DNA from: Erythroxylum novogranatense
Taxonomy: Eukaryota > Streptophyta > Magnoliopsida > Malpighiales > Erythroxylaceae
Direction of reading: 5' to 3'
DNA length: 64,000 nucleotides
NCBI GenBank assembly: GCA_029891385.1
Contig: CM057230.1
Location: 51,811,414-51,875,413 of the forward strand
Below the pieces are notes generated by a model that saw only the letters and a program-made list of their open reading frames with translations, did no database searches and had not been told where the DNA came from. Both the position numbers and the translations under genes were made by a program. This document shows positions 10,319-22,139 of this stretch, piece by piece; within the stretch, counting starts at the first letter, position 1, and each line of letters starts with the position of its first letter.

Positions 10319-12378
10319 TGTTAGACCCCGAATTTTTTTTATGATGATATTAAGCATGAATTGTGATAATTGTGGTTTTATGCCTTGATTGATTAACTTG
10401 AGAACATTAGTGGGTTTACTTGAGTTTAGTATGGTTGAATGAGAATTAATGGGTAAAAGTTTATGAGGGCATTTTGGGAAGTTACTTGAGTTGGAATGGA
10501 TTTGGGCTTAGCTAAGAGGGGTATTATGGTCTTTGTCCCATTCCTTTAGGTTTAAGAGAAAGAAATTAGAAAAGGAAAGAAGAGGAAATAGAAGAAAGAA
10601 GGAGAGTGCGCCGTTGGTGGAAAAGAAGGGAAGAGAAGAGGGATTTTCGATCTTCAAGGTTTTCGACATATTTAAGACGTTTTCGGGTAAGTTCCGCTTT
10701 GCTTAGTCTTGTTTCCGTTGGATAAATCCATTAGATAAGTGGAATGTTTGAGAATCGATGGTTTTAGGGTTTGAAAGGAAAGAGGGTTAGATTTCGTTGG
10801 GTTACTGGTTTTGTGCATGGTTTTAAGTTATTAATGGGTTAGAAATGTAGTATAAGTCATGATCTAAAATTTAGATGTGTATCATTTGAGTTTGGGAAAA
10901 GAATGAAGTCAGAAAATGCAGAAAAGCAGGGGGTTCGAGTCGAACTCCGACCCGCGCGTCATGACTTCATGGAGAATTGGTGACATGCCATGCGCATACG
11001 AGTGTCTGCTTTGCGGCGCTGGAGTCGATTCGCCATGGCGACCCCTGTTTTCTGAAAGTGAAATTTTTAGTATTTTGGGTATATCTTTTGGTGTAGATGT
11101 CCAATTGAGGTGATTCTTGATCCGTTGTGACCTAGAAATAAAGGGCTACGAGTTGTATGAAGAAGGGAAGTTCAGAATTAGTCTGTAAGGGTTCGGAATT
11201 TTAGGAGGAGGTCGAATGTAGACCTTTAATGCTTTATTTTGATTGTCACGCTTTATGGAATATTTTCTTTGGATATTAATTAAATGAGAACTTGGTTTAT
11301 TATAGGGAACCAAGCTGATTTGACCCAATCGCAAGAGGAAGGACAACAGTGAGTCTGATACTCAAGCGATATTAGGTAGGTAATATATTTATGGTTATTG
11401 TGTGTATGGGAAATTGCCTGATGTATGCTTTCTTGCATTATGTGACATTACTTGTGTTGAATTATATGAGAATATTGAACTTGCATTATGATTAAAATTA
11501 TGCATGGCTTGATAGGCCTTATGGCAATGGACAAGAATGAGAATTTAGAAAACTGTGAAAAATACTTTGAGCACGAATCGAATGGATTATGTGATTTGTT
11601 TAGGTAAGAGAGTTACGGATGGAGTCACGTGCACGTTGACATAAAGCCTTCTCCTGGCTGCCCGCTTGAGGCCACGAGATCCTTGAGAAATCGGACTCAG
11701 ATAGTTTACAGTATAGACTTCGGTTTATTCTGGATCGTTTTACAGAACTCTCGAACCATTTGTGTGCATTCATATTTGACTTGCTAAGCATGAGACATGA
11801 TGAATTGTTATATTATGAATCCCATGACATATGATGATGATGATTGTAAAGTGATAAAAGTTGATTTATTTATGCTTGAATATATGAATATTCATATTGT
11901 TTGATTGTGTGGCTCGTTGCCAATGGCTATAAACGTATATGCCACTGAGCTTCGCAACTCATCCCATTACTCTCCCTCCTCGAGTGCGGATCGAGGGCGA
12001 TTATCGACCTTGCAAGGCATCGAAACTTCGAGCTAGTTAGGAGCTTGTCTTAAGTTAGTAATTTGGTTGGCCCTCCGAGCATTTCATCATGGAGCATACT
12101 TATGTATTTTGGATTTTAACTTTCATTTTGTATTATGTTATATTTCGAGAATACTTGTTGAATTTCTTTCAATGCAAATGACAGTTGGTTTATGCATGTG
12201 GAATGATGAATGTATGTTTAGAATGTATGCATATGTATGAGTATATGTATTGTTATATGAATCGAATTATGTATTTGTATGGATGTTGAGATCGGGCCCG
12301 AAGGTATTTAGGCGCCCGTCGTCGGCGCAGCCCGAGGGGCCGCCTCGGGAATCGGGGATCCGGGGCCTGGGTCCAACA
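10319..12378 (+). repeat. Gypsy 3' LTR
   Basis: Same ends as the 5' LTR. The GC-rich block is short here (about 10938-11050). It contains the shared block with a perfect G-box (CACGTG) at about 11626. The TSD agaca follows at 12379-12383. Confidence 0.93.
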
Positions 12379-12383
12379 AGACA

Positions 12384-12710
12384 GATATAGTGATTAACAA
12401 ATTACTTTGAACTAATTTCCTTGAGGCATTTATGGTTTAAGTTTCTCACTCTCAATTATCACCTAGATAATAAACGTTAATCTTGCCTCATTTCTAGCGA
12501 GCATAAACATTAGAGGTGATTTCTCGTGTGAGAGAGTCAATCTATAATCTGTCTTATATATTTATGATTCATCCCAAAATATATTTATACACAAACACAT
12601 ATATCCACGAATCAAATGATACACAATGCATAATCTTCGTCATATATTATATCCAAACATATGACATTAGACTGAGTGAACATACATAGGGAAATGTTTA
12701 TCAGTACATT
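12384..12710 (-). other. Copia internal region, 3' of pol
   Basis: Non-coding Copia sequence that resumes after the Gypsy insertion. It lies downstream of the Copia pol stop. No feature is recognised. Confidence 0.65.
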
Positions 12711-14400
12711 TCAACATCTACGTAGTCCTAGTGACTTTACATGCTCAATGTATATATCTCTAGAAGTTGGCTTTGTCATTGGGTCTACTATCATATCTCG
12801 TGTAGATATATATCTTATGTTCATTTATCCTCGTACAACTATATCTTTCACATAATTATACTTAGTATCTATGTGCTTTGCCTTAAAATAAAATTTGTAG
12901 TCTTTAGCATAAGCGATTGCAGCTTGACTATCACAATTGATGGTCACTGGATTAATTCACTTTTAGTGACTCCCAAATGTACAAAAAGATCGATGAAGCC
13001 ACACAACCTCTTGTACTGTAGTTGATAATGCTATAAATTCAGCTTCTATTGTGGATAATGCAACGTAAGATTGTTTCTTACTTTTTCATGATATTGCTCC
13101 ATAGTTTGGTACGAATACATATCCTGAGGTATATTTTCTTTCATCTAAATCTCCTCCCCAGTCTGCATCTGTATACCCTTGTATATATAGATCATTGCCT
13201 TAATAACATAATGCATAGTCCATAGTTCCCTTTAGATACTTCAATATTCTCTTTACTGCTTTCCAATGTACTTGCCCTAGATTTGATTGATATCTACTCA
13301 CCATCCCAATAGTGTAATAAATATCTGGTCTTGTACATATCATTGCATACATAAGACTTCCAACTGCACTATAGTAAGGAACATTCTTCATTTGTTCCCT
13401 TTCTTGTGGCATCGACGGACAATTTCTCTTACTAAGGCCTTCATTTTTAGTAATCGGATTATCAATTGGTTTGCAATCTTTGCATATGGAATCGTTTAAG
13501 AATTCTTTGAATGTACATTGCTTGTGAAAGCGATAAAAATCTCTTTGAATGATCTTTTGAAATCTTGACTCCAAGAATATATGCCGCTTTACCCATATCT
13601 TTCATTTCAAATTCAGATGATAATTAATTTTTGATTTACGTAAGAAACACAATCATTACAAGCAATCAATATATCATCCACGTGTAAAGATAAAATCACG
13701 AATTTATCTTTGGATCTCTTAACATATACACAATAGTCTTCATCGATCATTTGAAAATCTTGCGAAATCATTACATTATGAAAATGAATATACCATTGTC
13801 TTGAAGACTACTTCAGGCTATAAATTGATTTTAATAATCGACATACTTTATTTTCTTGACCTGCCTTGATGAAACCTTTAGGTTATTTGATATAGATTTC
13901 TTCATCTAATTCTTCATCAAGAAAAGCAGTTTTTACATCCATTTGATGTAATTCAAGATCTATACAAGCTACTATATCCAGAATAAGACGTATTGAAGTA
14001 AACTTCACAACAGATGAAAAAGTTTCCTCATAATCAATTCCCTCTTATTATGTGTATCCTTTTACTACAAATTGTGCCTTATATCTTTCGATACTGCCAT
14101 CAACTTTTCGCTTAATTTTGAGAACCCACTTGTTTCCAATTGATTTATGCCCTTCAGGGAGGTCAACCAAGTCCCATACATGATTTGAGCTTAAAGAAGC
14201 CGTTTGTTTTGTCATTGCTTTCAGCCATTCTTCTTTAGCAGGACCAGTAAGAGCCTCATTTACATTCCTTAGCTCTTCTTCCTCTTGCGGAACAATCATA
14301 TCAATTTCTCCTTCAATCTCAAAACAACGTCGGGGAATTATTCCTTGATTACTTCGTCTTAACCTAGGTTCATCAAAAACAAATTCATAATTGATCTGAT
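12711..14400 (-). pseudogene. Copia reverse transcriptase and RNase H
   Basis: Fragments in several frames on the minus strand. The RT start is NVNEALTGPAKEEWLKAM and GNKWVLKIKRK (14048-14299). The catalytic motif reads HVDD (13673-13684), a variant of the Copia YVDD. The connection is YSAVGSLMYAMICTRPDI and VHWKAVKRILKYLKGT (13200-13574). RNase H follows with YTDADWGGDLDERK (about 13140-13175) and STIEAEFIAL (about 13035). The frame ends at TGA, complement of 12711-12713, after SLGLRRC. Stops and shifts separate the pieces, so no enzyme can be made. Confidence 0.85.
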
Positions 14401-15870
14401 TGCTCCCACGGATCAGTCATCATAGAGAATCTTTCTGTGGAATTGCTCCCACTTGGTTGAAGTTCCCCATCTTGATTCTTCATAACATAATCATTCTAAT
14501 CAAATGACTCATATAATAATAGGTTTTTTTTACCTATTTCCTCTTGCTTGGAAAAATCATTCTTTAAGAATGTTACATCTCGTGATTCAAATTCAGTTAC
14601 ACCTCTATTACCTTATTCACTAATGAACACATATCCTTTTGAGTGTTCTAAGTATCTAATAAAAATACTTTTTGTCCCTTTTGGGCCTAATTTTCCATGT
14701 TTATGATAGAGATCATGAACATAGGCTACACACCCCAAGGTCCGAGACTTGACATATCAAGTCTCCTACCAGTCTATAACTCATATGGTATGCTAGTAAC
14801 TAATTTCATGGACACACGATTAAGCATATAGGTGGTTGCTAGCAACGCATCACCTCAAAAAGTGATTGATAAATTTGCTTGGGCCATCATAGACCTAATC
14901 ATTTTTAGTAACGTCCTATTTCATCTTTCAGCGATGCCATTTTTTGTGGGGTTCTAGGAATTGTTAATTGTCTTTCTATTCCTTTCTCATCACATAAAGC
15001 CTTGAACTTTTTTGATAAGTATTCTTGTCCACGATCAGTTCGTAATGCTTTTGTTTTCTTATTTAATTAATTCTTAACTAAGTTCATGTTTTTTATTAAA
15101 CAATCGAATGCTTCCAATTTATGAGAAATCAAATAGACATGACCATATCGAGTATAGTCATCTATGAATGTGATGAAATAAAATGCCCCAGGTTTAGCCC
15201 TTATATTCATTAGACCACAGATGTCAGAATAAATTAATTGCAGTAGATATAAATTGTGTTCCCTTTCCAAATGACTTTCTTGCCATTTTACCAACTAAAC
15301 AATGCTCACATGTAGATAGATCTACTTGACTTAGATTACCTAAATGCCCTTCTTTAGTTAATCGACTAATTTGATTTTGACCAATATGACATAGTTTAGC
15401 ATGCCACAAAGTTGCATCATTGTTGGAATTACTAGATGTAAATAATGAATAACTAATATTATTGTTTTCTTTTAACACATCCAGTACAATAAAACCATCC
15501 TATAAAAAACCATGACCATAATTAATAGATCTAAGATACAAATCCGTTCCACCACTGTGGAAATTTATATTAAAACCAATTTTAACTAACATCAACACAG
15601 ATAAAAGATTCCTACGAATCTGTGGAGCAAATAATACTTTATATAGGATGAGGGGTTGCCCTTCACGCATATCCAATTTACATGTGTCAATTCCTTGTAT
15701 AACAACTTTAGAATTATCACCTACATAAAGCCATCGACTACCATGTGGGAGTTTACGAACTCAACGAAGGCATCACGATCCTTCGCTACATGGTTGGTTG
15801 CTCCTAAGTCTGCAATTCACAAAGGATGTGATTCAGTTAGAAAATAGAACAAGAAACATTCACAAAACAA
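14401..15870 (-). pseudogene. Copia protease and integrase
   Basis: Protease: ADLGATNHVAKDRDAF near 15740-15815, where the catalytic DSG triad has become DLG. The GAG-pre-integrase zinc finger is LWHAKLCHIGQNQISRL, then CEHCLVGKMARK (15224-15478). The integrase core begins YSDICGLMN and FITFIDDYTRYGHVYL (15067-15294). The rest of the core (14500-15060) is recognisable only in fragments, with stops. This is the Copia domain order (integrase before RT), which separates it from the Gypsy elements nearby. Confidence 0.82.
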
Positions 15871-16560
15871 ATGTTTATACTGTAAAGTTGTACCTTCTTC
15901 GGCTCGGTGCAATCTCGATCAAAATAGCCCTTATTACCACAATTATAGCGTTTCATGTTCTTCTTTTTGAAGGGACGTTTTCCCTTTCCAAGTTGGTTTC
16001 ATTTTGCTTTCTTGGATTTCTGAGGAGAGTGGTTGAAGTTCTTATTCTTCTTCCACTTATATCCACCATGATGCTTGCGTTTCTTATTTATGGCTCCATG
16101 TGAGCTAGAACTAACTGCATATGCCTCAGAAGACATCTTAGAGACTTCAAGACGCTCTTCCTCCAAGATAAGATGCCTCGTAGCATCTTCCATTTTCTTG
16201 ATGTTTTCATTATGAGTTAAGTGCATCTTCATATGCTCCCAACTCTGAGGTAGTGAACGAATCACATGTTGCACTTGTTGTTCATCAGACAGCCCATGAC
16301 TAACATCATATAACTCATTTACCATGTTGGACATTTTCCTCATATGCTTTTGCTTTGTATCATCTAGGTGCTTCTTATAATTATCAAACTTAATTGTAAG
16401 TGACCTCAATTTGGTCACTGAAGCACCTCCAAAACAAGCAGCCAATGCGGACCACATATAGTTTCAAATTTACGGAACTTACGCATGATATCATTATCCA
16501 TGCTACTCAGCAATGTGATGCAAGCTAAAGAGTTCTTTTTTTTTTCTATAATTCATATGC
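15871..16560 (-). pseudogene. Copia gag
   Basis: The open frame 15999-16457 encodes gag of the UBN2 type: MWSALAACFGG, then LPQSWEHMKMHLTHNENI. The true N-terminus lies further right (about 16460-16560) behind a frameshift. The zinc knuckle lies beyond the stop, at about 15906-15950, and reads RYNCGNKGYFDRDC. The first Cys of the CCHC motif is Arg and the His is Tyr, so zinc binding is lost. Confidence 0.83.
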
Positions 16561-18558
16561 ATCACAGTCCCTTCTATGTTAGGCTATAGTGCCCTCCTCA
16601 GGAACATCCATGTTTAGGTTTAATGGTTCAAGAGCCTCTTGCTCTTCCAGTACATATTGAATTTTTATACTTTAGATTTCCTAATTGTCACCATTGAGTT
16701 TCTCACCCCTATTAAGTTCAGCAACAATATTCTTCGAAATAGTAGCTATTTTGAAACACTAAGTTTTTATAATAAGAAAGAAATATATATGCACGTTAAT
16801 TTCACAATAATAATTCATAGAGTAAATAATTTGATCACAATTGCTTATAAAATCAAAAGTCCACAAATGTGTTCAATCATCATTCATACAACAATCGAAT
16901 CCTAATTATTTTACTTTAGACAAATTCTTATATACAATTCATGTAAACATATTATATAAATATTAAGACTTAGTTCTTATAAAACAACATATTGTATTAA
17001 TTTTGCTTCAACCTACAAACATCCTATAGGTAACGAACCCTACATAGTTCACTAGTTCCCGTGACAGTTTGCGAAGCTTGATTTACTATATCTCTTACTA
17101 TTTTCATTGGAAGACCTATAAGATATAAAGTCCTAATCAACTCCCTTCTATTAATCTCTTTAATAAATGTCATCACTAACAAATTATAAGTCTTTATGTT
17201 AGGCATATTATTCCAGGGCATTCGTAACAGTTCGCCTTGAGGTTGAGGTAATGTCGCAAGCAAAGCCATGTACTTTACTTCAATATCTACGTAAGCTAGG
17301 CAACCTCTAAAATATAACTCTTGCATCATGTTATTAACTGAAATAACATGTTGTGTTAGACCATCTCCAGGCATTAAATGCATGTTGACTAACTATACAT
17401 ACATGCTGCCAATTCGTCTCTTCTGTATCTCACATCGAATAAGCTTAAGCGTTTGCTTAATAATAGGCATTTTTCTGATAAACAAATTTTCAGGAATCAG
17501 AAGAGTGCACAAAATAAACAAATTATTTTGTCTAACACATAGTAAACTAATGCTCATATATGAAAATAATTTAATTGAAGTTGTTTAATTTAATTAATTT
17601 TTATTAACAATGTATTGAACTAATCAAATTATGTTATTAATTTTAATTAATTAGAAACTTATTTCTAATCTAATCATATTTACATATGAATAATTCACAT
17701 TGTATTAGAAACTTATTTAAATTATAATTGAACTAGTCAATTTATCTTGGTTTAATTAGAAATTTATTTCTAATGAAACGCCTAATTTTAATTCAACGAA
17801 AATAAACTTATTTCTAAGTTTATTTTAACTAAACAAATTAATGTATTTTATTTTAATTTGAAACTAATTTAACAAAATTAATTAGTTTGGGTAAATTTAA
17901 AAACTTATTTCTAATTTACATTTAATTTAAATATTAATGTAGATATTAAAGTATATTCTAACCTTAATCTGGATATTTAGGCCTAAGCCTTCAATCCTAA
18001 TAGAAGAAAGATATATATTTTGTGGGCCCAAGTCAAAGCCCATAAGGTATCTTGGACATGACCCATTTATGGTTATTATAATATATATCTCAAAAAATAT
18101 AAAAAAAAATAAAACATATTCAATGTGTCATTACTTCTTCTTTCTTCTTCTATAATTCCTTCTCGTTAACTCTCTTTGGATTCTTGTTTAGGGAACAACA
18201 TAAACTTTGAATTGAGAAAATCCAACAACCACACTTAGCAGACTCTAGATGAATGAAATATTACCAACGCAGTATAAGCATTTTCATTTTTCATGCATTC
18301 TTTAACAATGATGTTGCCAAATTGAAAAACACTTAAACGTCATGCTTTCGTGGATAATTTTTAGAGAGAGAAGTAACAAGAGGAAAGAAGAACAAAACAA
18401 ATGTTTTTGTGTATCCGGAAAAAAAATCGTAAAAGACGAGTTCAATATAACAAAGGAAAAACTTGATGACAATCTCATATAATTATTCATAGATATTCAA
18501 TCAATAGCTAAAGTTTAACACAGATTTGTTAGCATGCATATAAACAAAGACACAACCA
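16561..18558 (-). other. Copia 5' leader, unusually long
   Basis: About 2 kb between the gag start and the PBS, mostly very AT-rich. It contains a gag-like fragment (17024-17383) and otherwise no coding region that I can support. The stretch 17590-17950 is built from imperfect repeats of AATTAGAAACTTATTTCTAAT-like units. Confidence 0.55.
17024..17383 (-). pseudogene. Second gag-like fragment in the Copia leader
   Basis: A 119-residue frame with MPGDGLTQHVISVNNMMQEL and then ALLATLPQPQ. This pattern resembles the mid-part of a Copia gag (a helix, then LL.SLP). It is separate from and upstream of the element's own gag. It could be a piece of another Copia element inserted in the leader or a rearranged duplicate. 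The assignment rests on motif resemblance only. Confidence 0.4.
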
Positions 18559-18572
18559 TGGCTCTGATACCA
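18556..18572 (-). promoter_or_regulatory. Copia primer-binding site, initiator-Met tRNA type
   Basis: On the minus strand TGGTATCAGAGCCATGG begins one base inside the 5' LTR. It matches the complement of the initiator-Met tRNA 3' end over the whole stretch. Confidence 0.92.
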
Positions 18573-18573
18573 A

Positions 18574-18891
18574 TGTTAGACATTAAACATGATAAAACAT
18601 ATTCACAAAGATCACCTTAAACATGATCGTCCATATGCATATAAAACAAAGAATCACATACTTGAATTCGTGTTATGTTTCCGCCGGTTATAGAACTTTC
18701 TATTTCCAATGTACTGCATAGTTATTCTTCTCCTTTATGTAAACTATAGGGAAGAAAAACAGAAGGAGCAAAAATGCATGCATGTTTTTATCATAAAACG
18801 TTGCATTCATATTTGTCTTCATATAACTACCTTTGGTAGTTATTCAAGAGCAATGACTATTGTACCCTTCATGGGTGTATATTAGTCATTA
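18574..18891 (-). repeat. Copia 5' LTR (right copy)
   Basis: Partner of 2195-2516, with plus-strand ends tgttagacat and attagtcatta. The TSD gaaaa follows at 18892-18896. Substitutions against the partner are frequent (roughly one per eight bases in the first 80), so the insertion is old. Confidence 0.9.
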
Positions 18892-18896
18892 GAAAA

Positions 18897-19860
18897 TCTA
18901 TCATCTTCATCGCCTTCTTATGTCTTCTTCCATTTGCAATTTTTAGGTTTGTTTTCTTATCTGCTTGTATGTGTTTTCTAATCCGTTACTTGACAAATAT
19001 TGCTATTATTTACGTTGAAAGATAAACATGTCTATCACCTTGTCTTGATAGCTTTAGAACTATAAAGGTGCCAAATTCTTCATTCTTGATCCATCCATAC
19101 TGGGCCATAAATGGGACAGCAAAATAGTTTGATGGGTACTCAGAAAGACAGTCGATCTACAAATTATTACCCTCGTTTAGGTAATGCTATTTCAAAAGTT
19201 GAGAATTTCGGAGGTCAAGATTGATTCTTATGAGAAGGTAGGCTTAGTGCTTGTTTGGATGAGCTTTTGGGAGGTTAATAAGTACTTTTCTCCACCATAA
19301 AAGTCTTTTTTTAAGAAACATGAGTCTTTGACTATAAAATAAAAAAACACTTCGTTAATAGATATGGCTTTTTTGGCCTTTTTTACATGTTTTAATATTT
19401 ATTTTGATATTAGTTTTACTTATATTATAATCCATATAAAAGATTTGATTAGATATAATTTCATTTATGTTTCACATAGTTTAAAATTATATAATAATTA
19501 ATATATTGTCTTTGCATATTGTTTAATATACTTTAAATAATATCTATACGCATAAATAATTTTTAATACAAAATAAAATATAGTTAAAATTAAAAGTAAC
19601 TTTTGTTTTTATGTTGCCAAACAGTCTATTGTATGAAGCTCTTTCAAAAAAGCTATTTTTTAAATAATAGCTAAACAATCAACTGACTTCTTAAAAAGTC
19701 CTAAAAAAATTTACAGAAAAAACTCTACTAATATAAGTTCAACCAATCAAACTTAGTTGATCATATTAACCGTTGCTTCACAAGCCCAAACGTCCAGTCA
19801 ATATTAATAGGAAGACTCCTATTATAATTCTTGTCAGGGCTGGCGGGATAGAGGAGGCTA
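18897..19860. other. AT-rich flank, possible MITE-like segment
   Basis: No gene seen. The segment at about 19246-19740 starts TTGTTTGGATGAGCTTTT and has GTTTGGC-type sequence on the opposite strand near 19613-19625. This vaguely resembles the ends of small DNA transposons, but I could not pair clean terminal repeats or a TSD. Confidence 0.3.
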
Positions 19861-19875
19861 CTTGGGGTTTTTCGT

Positions 19876-20092
19876 CAAAATTTTGATGTCGAAGAAGTTA
19901 AGGATATATATTTCTTCAGATGCATGATTGATCTTTTCCCTAGGAACAAAAAACATGCAAATGTCTTTGAGGTGTTTGAGAAGACGAGAGAAGCTGGATA
20001 TTTCCCTAACTCTGATGTGATTGCTTTGGTCTTAAATGCTTAAGGGCAAGGACGACAATTTGAGAAGGTAGATGCTTTGTACAGGGAAATAT
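19876..20092 (+). pseudogene. PPR-protein-like gene fragment
   Basis: The frame reads VEEVKDIYFFRCMIDLF, then HANVFEVFEKTREAGYFPNS, then a stop (TAA 20041-20043), then GQGRQFEKVDALYREI. The spacing of helices and the pattern of one 35-residue unit with AGYFPNSDVIALVLNA look like a plant pentatricopeptide-repeat protein, which would be an organellar RNA-binding protein. Only one to two repeats remain, ending at an AT microsatellite (20089-20103). In another frame 19830-19872 reads IEEATW, which also recalls a Gypsy chromodomain tail, so the very start is ambiguous. Confidence 0.4.
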
Positions 20093-20280
20093 ATATATAT
20101 ATAGCAAAAGAAAAATAAAAACATTCATAAAATTTTTCATACTAATTAACATTAACCATCAACAGCTAACGAGAACAATATAGTCTACAATAACAATATT
20201 CAATATAAAAAATAAAGAGTACAACTTACATAAACAATAATATAAAACCTTCTAACACTGAAAAAAATTTAAAAATTTAA

Positions 20281-21712
20281 AAATAGTCAATTCTCAATTT
20301 GCCTAGATGTTCGTCATTCACTGAAAATTTCGCGTGCCAATCCAATTCTCCAATTTGTCCAAGCATTAGTTGGGTCAATAGTAGTGATAGACACCTCCTC
20401 AACAACTAGATTGGTGTGAAAATAATCCCCTAAATTACTCTCCATAGGATCAAAACTTATCTCCTGCCTAATAAAATCATGAAGCAAACAACAAGCCAAA
20501 ATAAGTTGATTAGGTGTTTTTATTGGATAAAATGATGGTCTCCTAAGAATAGCCCACCTAATTTTTAGTAACCCAAAATACCTCTCAATTACATTGCGTG
20601 CACTCGCATGTTTCATATTAAAAAATTCCTTTGTAGTTCTTGGTTGATAACCTTAGTGCCATTCATTCAAATGGTACCTTTGACCCCTAAAAGGTGCAAG
20701 GAAGCCCTCACAATTTGTATAACCTGCGTCAACTAGGTAATAACAACCTATATAAAAAACACTACATAAGTTATACAAATAACATTTTCTCATATGCAAA
20801 ATTCCAAACAACCTACCTTTATTATATAGGAAAGCTTATTATGAGGCACTTTTAGTCCATGTCTACTAGTTATTGCATTACGAAGAACTCGACCATCAGC
20901 TGCTGACCCTTCCCAACCAGGAAGAACATAAACAAATTGCATGTTAGGTGTGCACACACCTAACATGTTTGTTGGAATGTCACCCTTACGAGTTCGAAAT
21001 CTAGCCTTATCTTTAATTGGCATATTAACCCTGATATATGTCCCATCTAGAGTACCTAGGCAATTCTAAAATTGAAATGAAAAAAGTATTATAAGAGACC
21101 TTAATCACATTCACTATATTTTCTTATAAATGTAATAGGGTAATTATCTACCTTAAACCACATCCACTGATGGTCCGAAGAGTTTGTTGGTATCGACTCA
21201 GGTTTATTAAACAAAAGTTCTTGCAAATGCATCACTGCATTTAGGACATTATGAAAAAACTGACTAATTGTCTCACTCGGCCTTCTAAAATTTTTCCTAA
21301 TAACTCGATTTTTAATATGATGAGTAATAATATGTAAGAAAAATTACTACTTGTTCATCAATAAGTATGTTTTTTGTTGACTTTAATCCTCCTATACTTT
21401 CTAGCATTTCACATAGCTTAAAAAAAGCTTGCCTATTCATTCTAAACATTGAAATACATGACTCATCATTTTCATGCACAATTCGCCTCACATAATCTCG
21501 ATTTGCATAAAAATTTAGAAAATAACTTTTAACCCTTAGCCTATAACTATATAAAGAAGCCTCCAATACCAACAAATTGAATAGCGAACTAACAACATGA
21601 CATAACTCCAACCATACAGTCAAGACAACCACAATCCTTTTTGTTCTTTCCTTATTTCTATGTACACTCAAACTGAAACGAGCTACGATTGCAGAAAACA
21701 TCTAATGTATTT
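20281..21712 (-). pseudogene. PIF/Harbinger-type transposase (HARBI1/ALP1-like), broken
   Basis: Read on the minus strand. The N-terminal helical part is CISMFRMNRQAFFKLCEMLE and IDEQVVIFL (21312-21500). The DDE nuclease follows: first Asp in LDGTYIRVN (about 21031-21056), then RTRKGDIPTNMLGVCTPNMQ and LPGWEGSAADGRVLRNA (20860-21000), second Asp in YYLVDAGYTN with APFRGQRYHL (20655-20750), and Glu in RNVIERYFGLLKIRW (about 20550-20600). The end is LACCLLHDFIRQE. An AT-rich gap at about 20750-20815 may be an intron. A stop follows LNEW near 20655 and shifts separate the parts. The triad residues are still readable. No terminal inverted repeats were identified. A domesticated ALP1-like gene is unlikely given the breaks. 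Confidence 0.83.
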
Positions 21713-22130
21713 ACATAAATTTGTTCAAACAATATACAATGTAAGAGAATAACCATCAAATAATTCAAAATAGTTGAAGGCATAAAGTAGAATAAGGGAA
21801 CAACCATCATTTGGAATTCTTGATGTTTCTATATAGAGGTCAATGTTTTATAGATTGTTGTTAGGATTTAGCTAGCCTATTCATTATATCTTAAATTAAT
21901 TACATGTAACAAAAATAAGCTCTTATAATAAAATGTGCAAGAACTTGCCATTTTATGATCGTGAAGGCAATAGGTATAACAATTGACTTATAGAAAACCA
22001 AGTTTGAGACCCACTAAAGTTTAAGTTTCTAATACATGTTCCAAAACAAGTTACATTTAATCCAACCCAGCAACAAGGTTCTACTGTAGCTAAAACCTAA
22101 GATTAATTATGGTGCAGTTGTTCATGGTAA
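21713..22130. other. AT-rich spacer, nothing recognised
   Basis: No coding or repeat feature that I can support. Confidence 0.5.
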
Positions 22131-22139
22131 GAAATTCAT

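Larger units (their letters stand above)
3263..12378 (+). mobile_element. Ty3/Gypsy chromovirus (Tekay/Del-like), nested in the Copia element
   Basis: A complete but defective element of 9.1 kb: LTRs 3263-5441 and 10319-12378, PBS 5446-5457, gag, protease, RT, RNase H, integrase with a chromodomain-like tail, and PPT 10305-10317. A perfect 5-bp TSD agaca lies at 3258-3262 and 12379-12383. LTRs of about 2 kb, integrase after RNase H, and the C-terminal EEATWEPLEAM motif fit the Tekay/Del chromovirus group. The two LTRs are nearly identical outside one GC-rich block, so insertion is fairly recent. Even so, the coding region has six in-frame stops and three frameshifts, so it cannot act alone. 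Confidence 0.95.
2195..18891 (-). mobile_element. Ty1/Copia LTR retrotransposon, split by a nested Gypsy element
   Basis: Two LTRs of about 320 bp (2195-2516 and 18574-18891) are flanked by a perfect 5-bp TSD gaaaa (2190-2194, 18892-18896). Inside the right LTR lies a minus-strand initiator-Met PBS. Inside the left LTR lies a purine-rich PPT. The gene order read on the minus strand is gag, protease, integrase, RT, RNase H, which is the Copia order. The body is interrupted at 3263-12378 by a younger Gypsy element. Excluding that insert the Copia element is about 7.6 kb. All coding domains carry stops and frameshifts, and the LTRs have diverged visibly, so it is an old, dead copy. The clade is uncertain: the gag and integrase resemble TNT1/Tork-like plant elements. 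Confidence 0.92.

Noticed and set aside
19246..19740. A MITE with TTGTTTGG ends
   Set aside because: Terminal repeats and TSD could not be paired convincingly, so it is mentioned only as a weak possibility.
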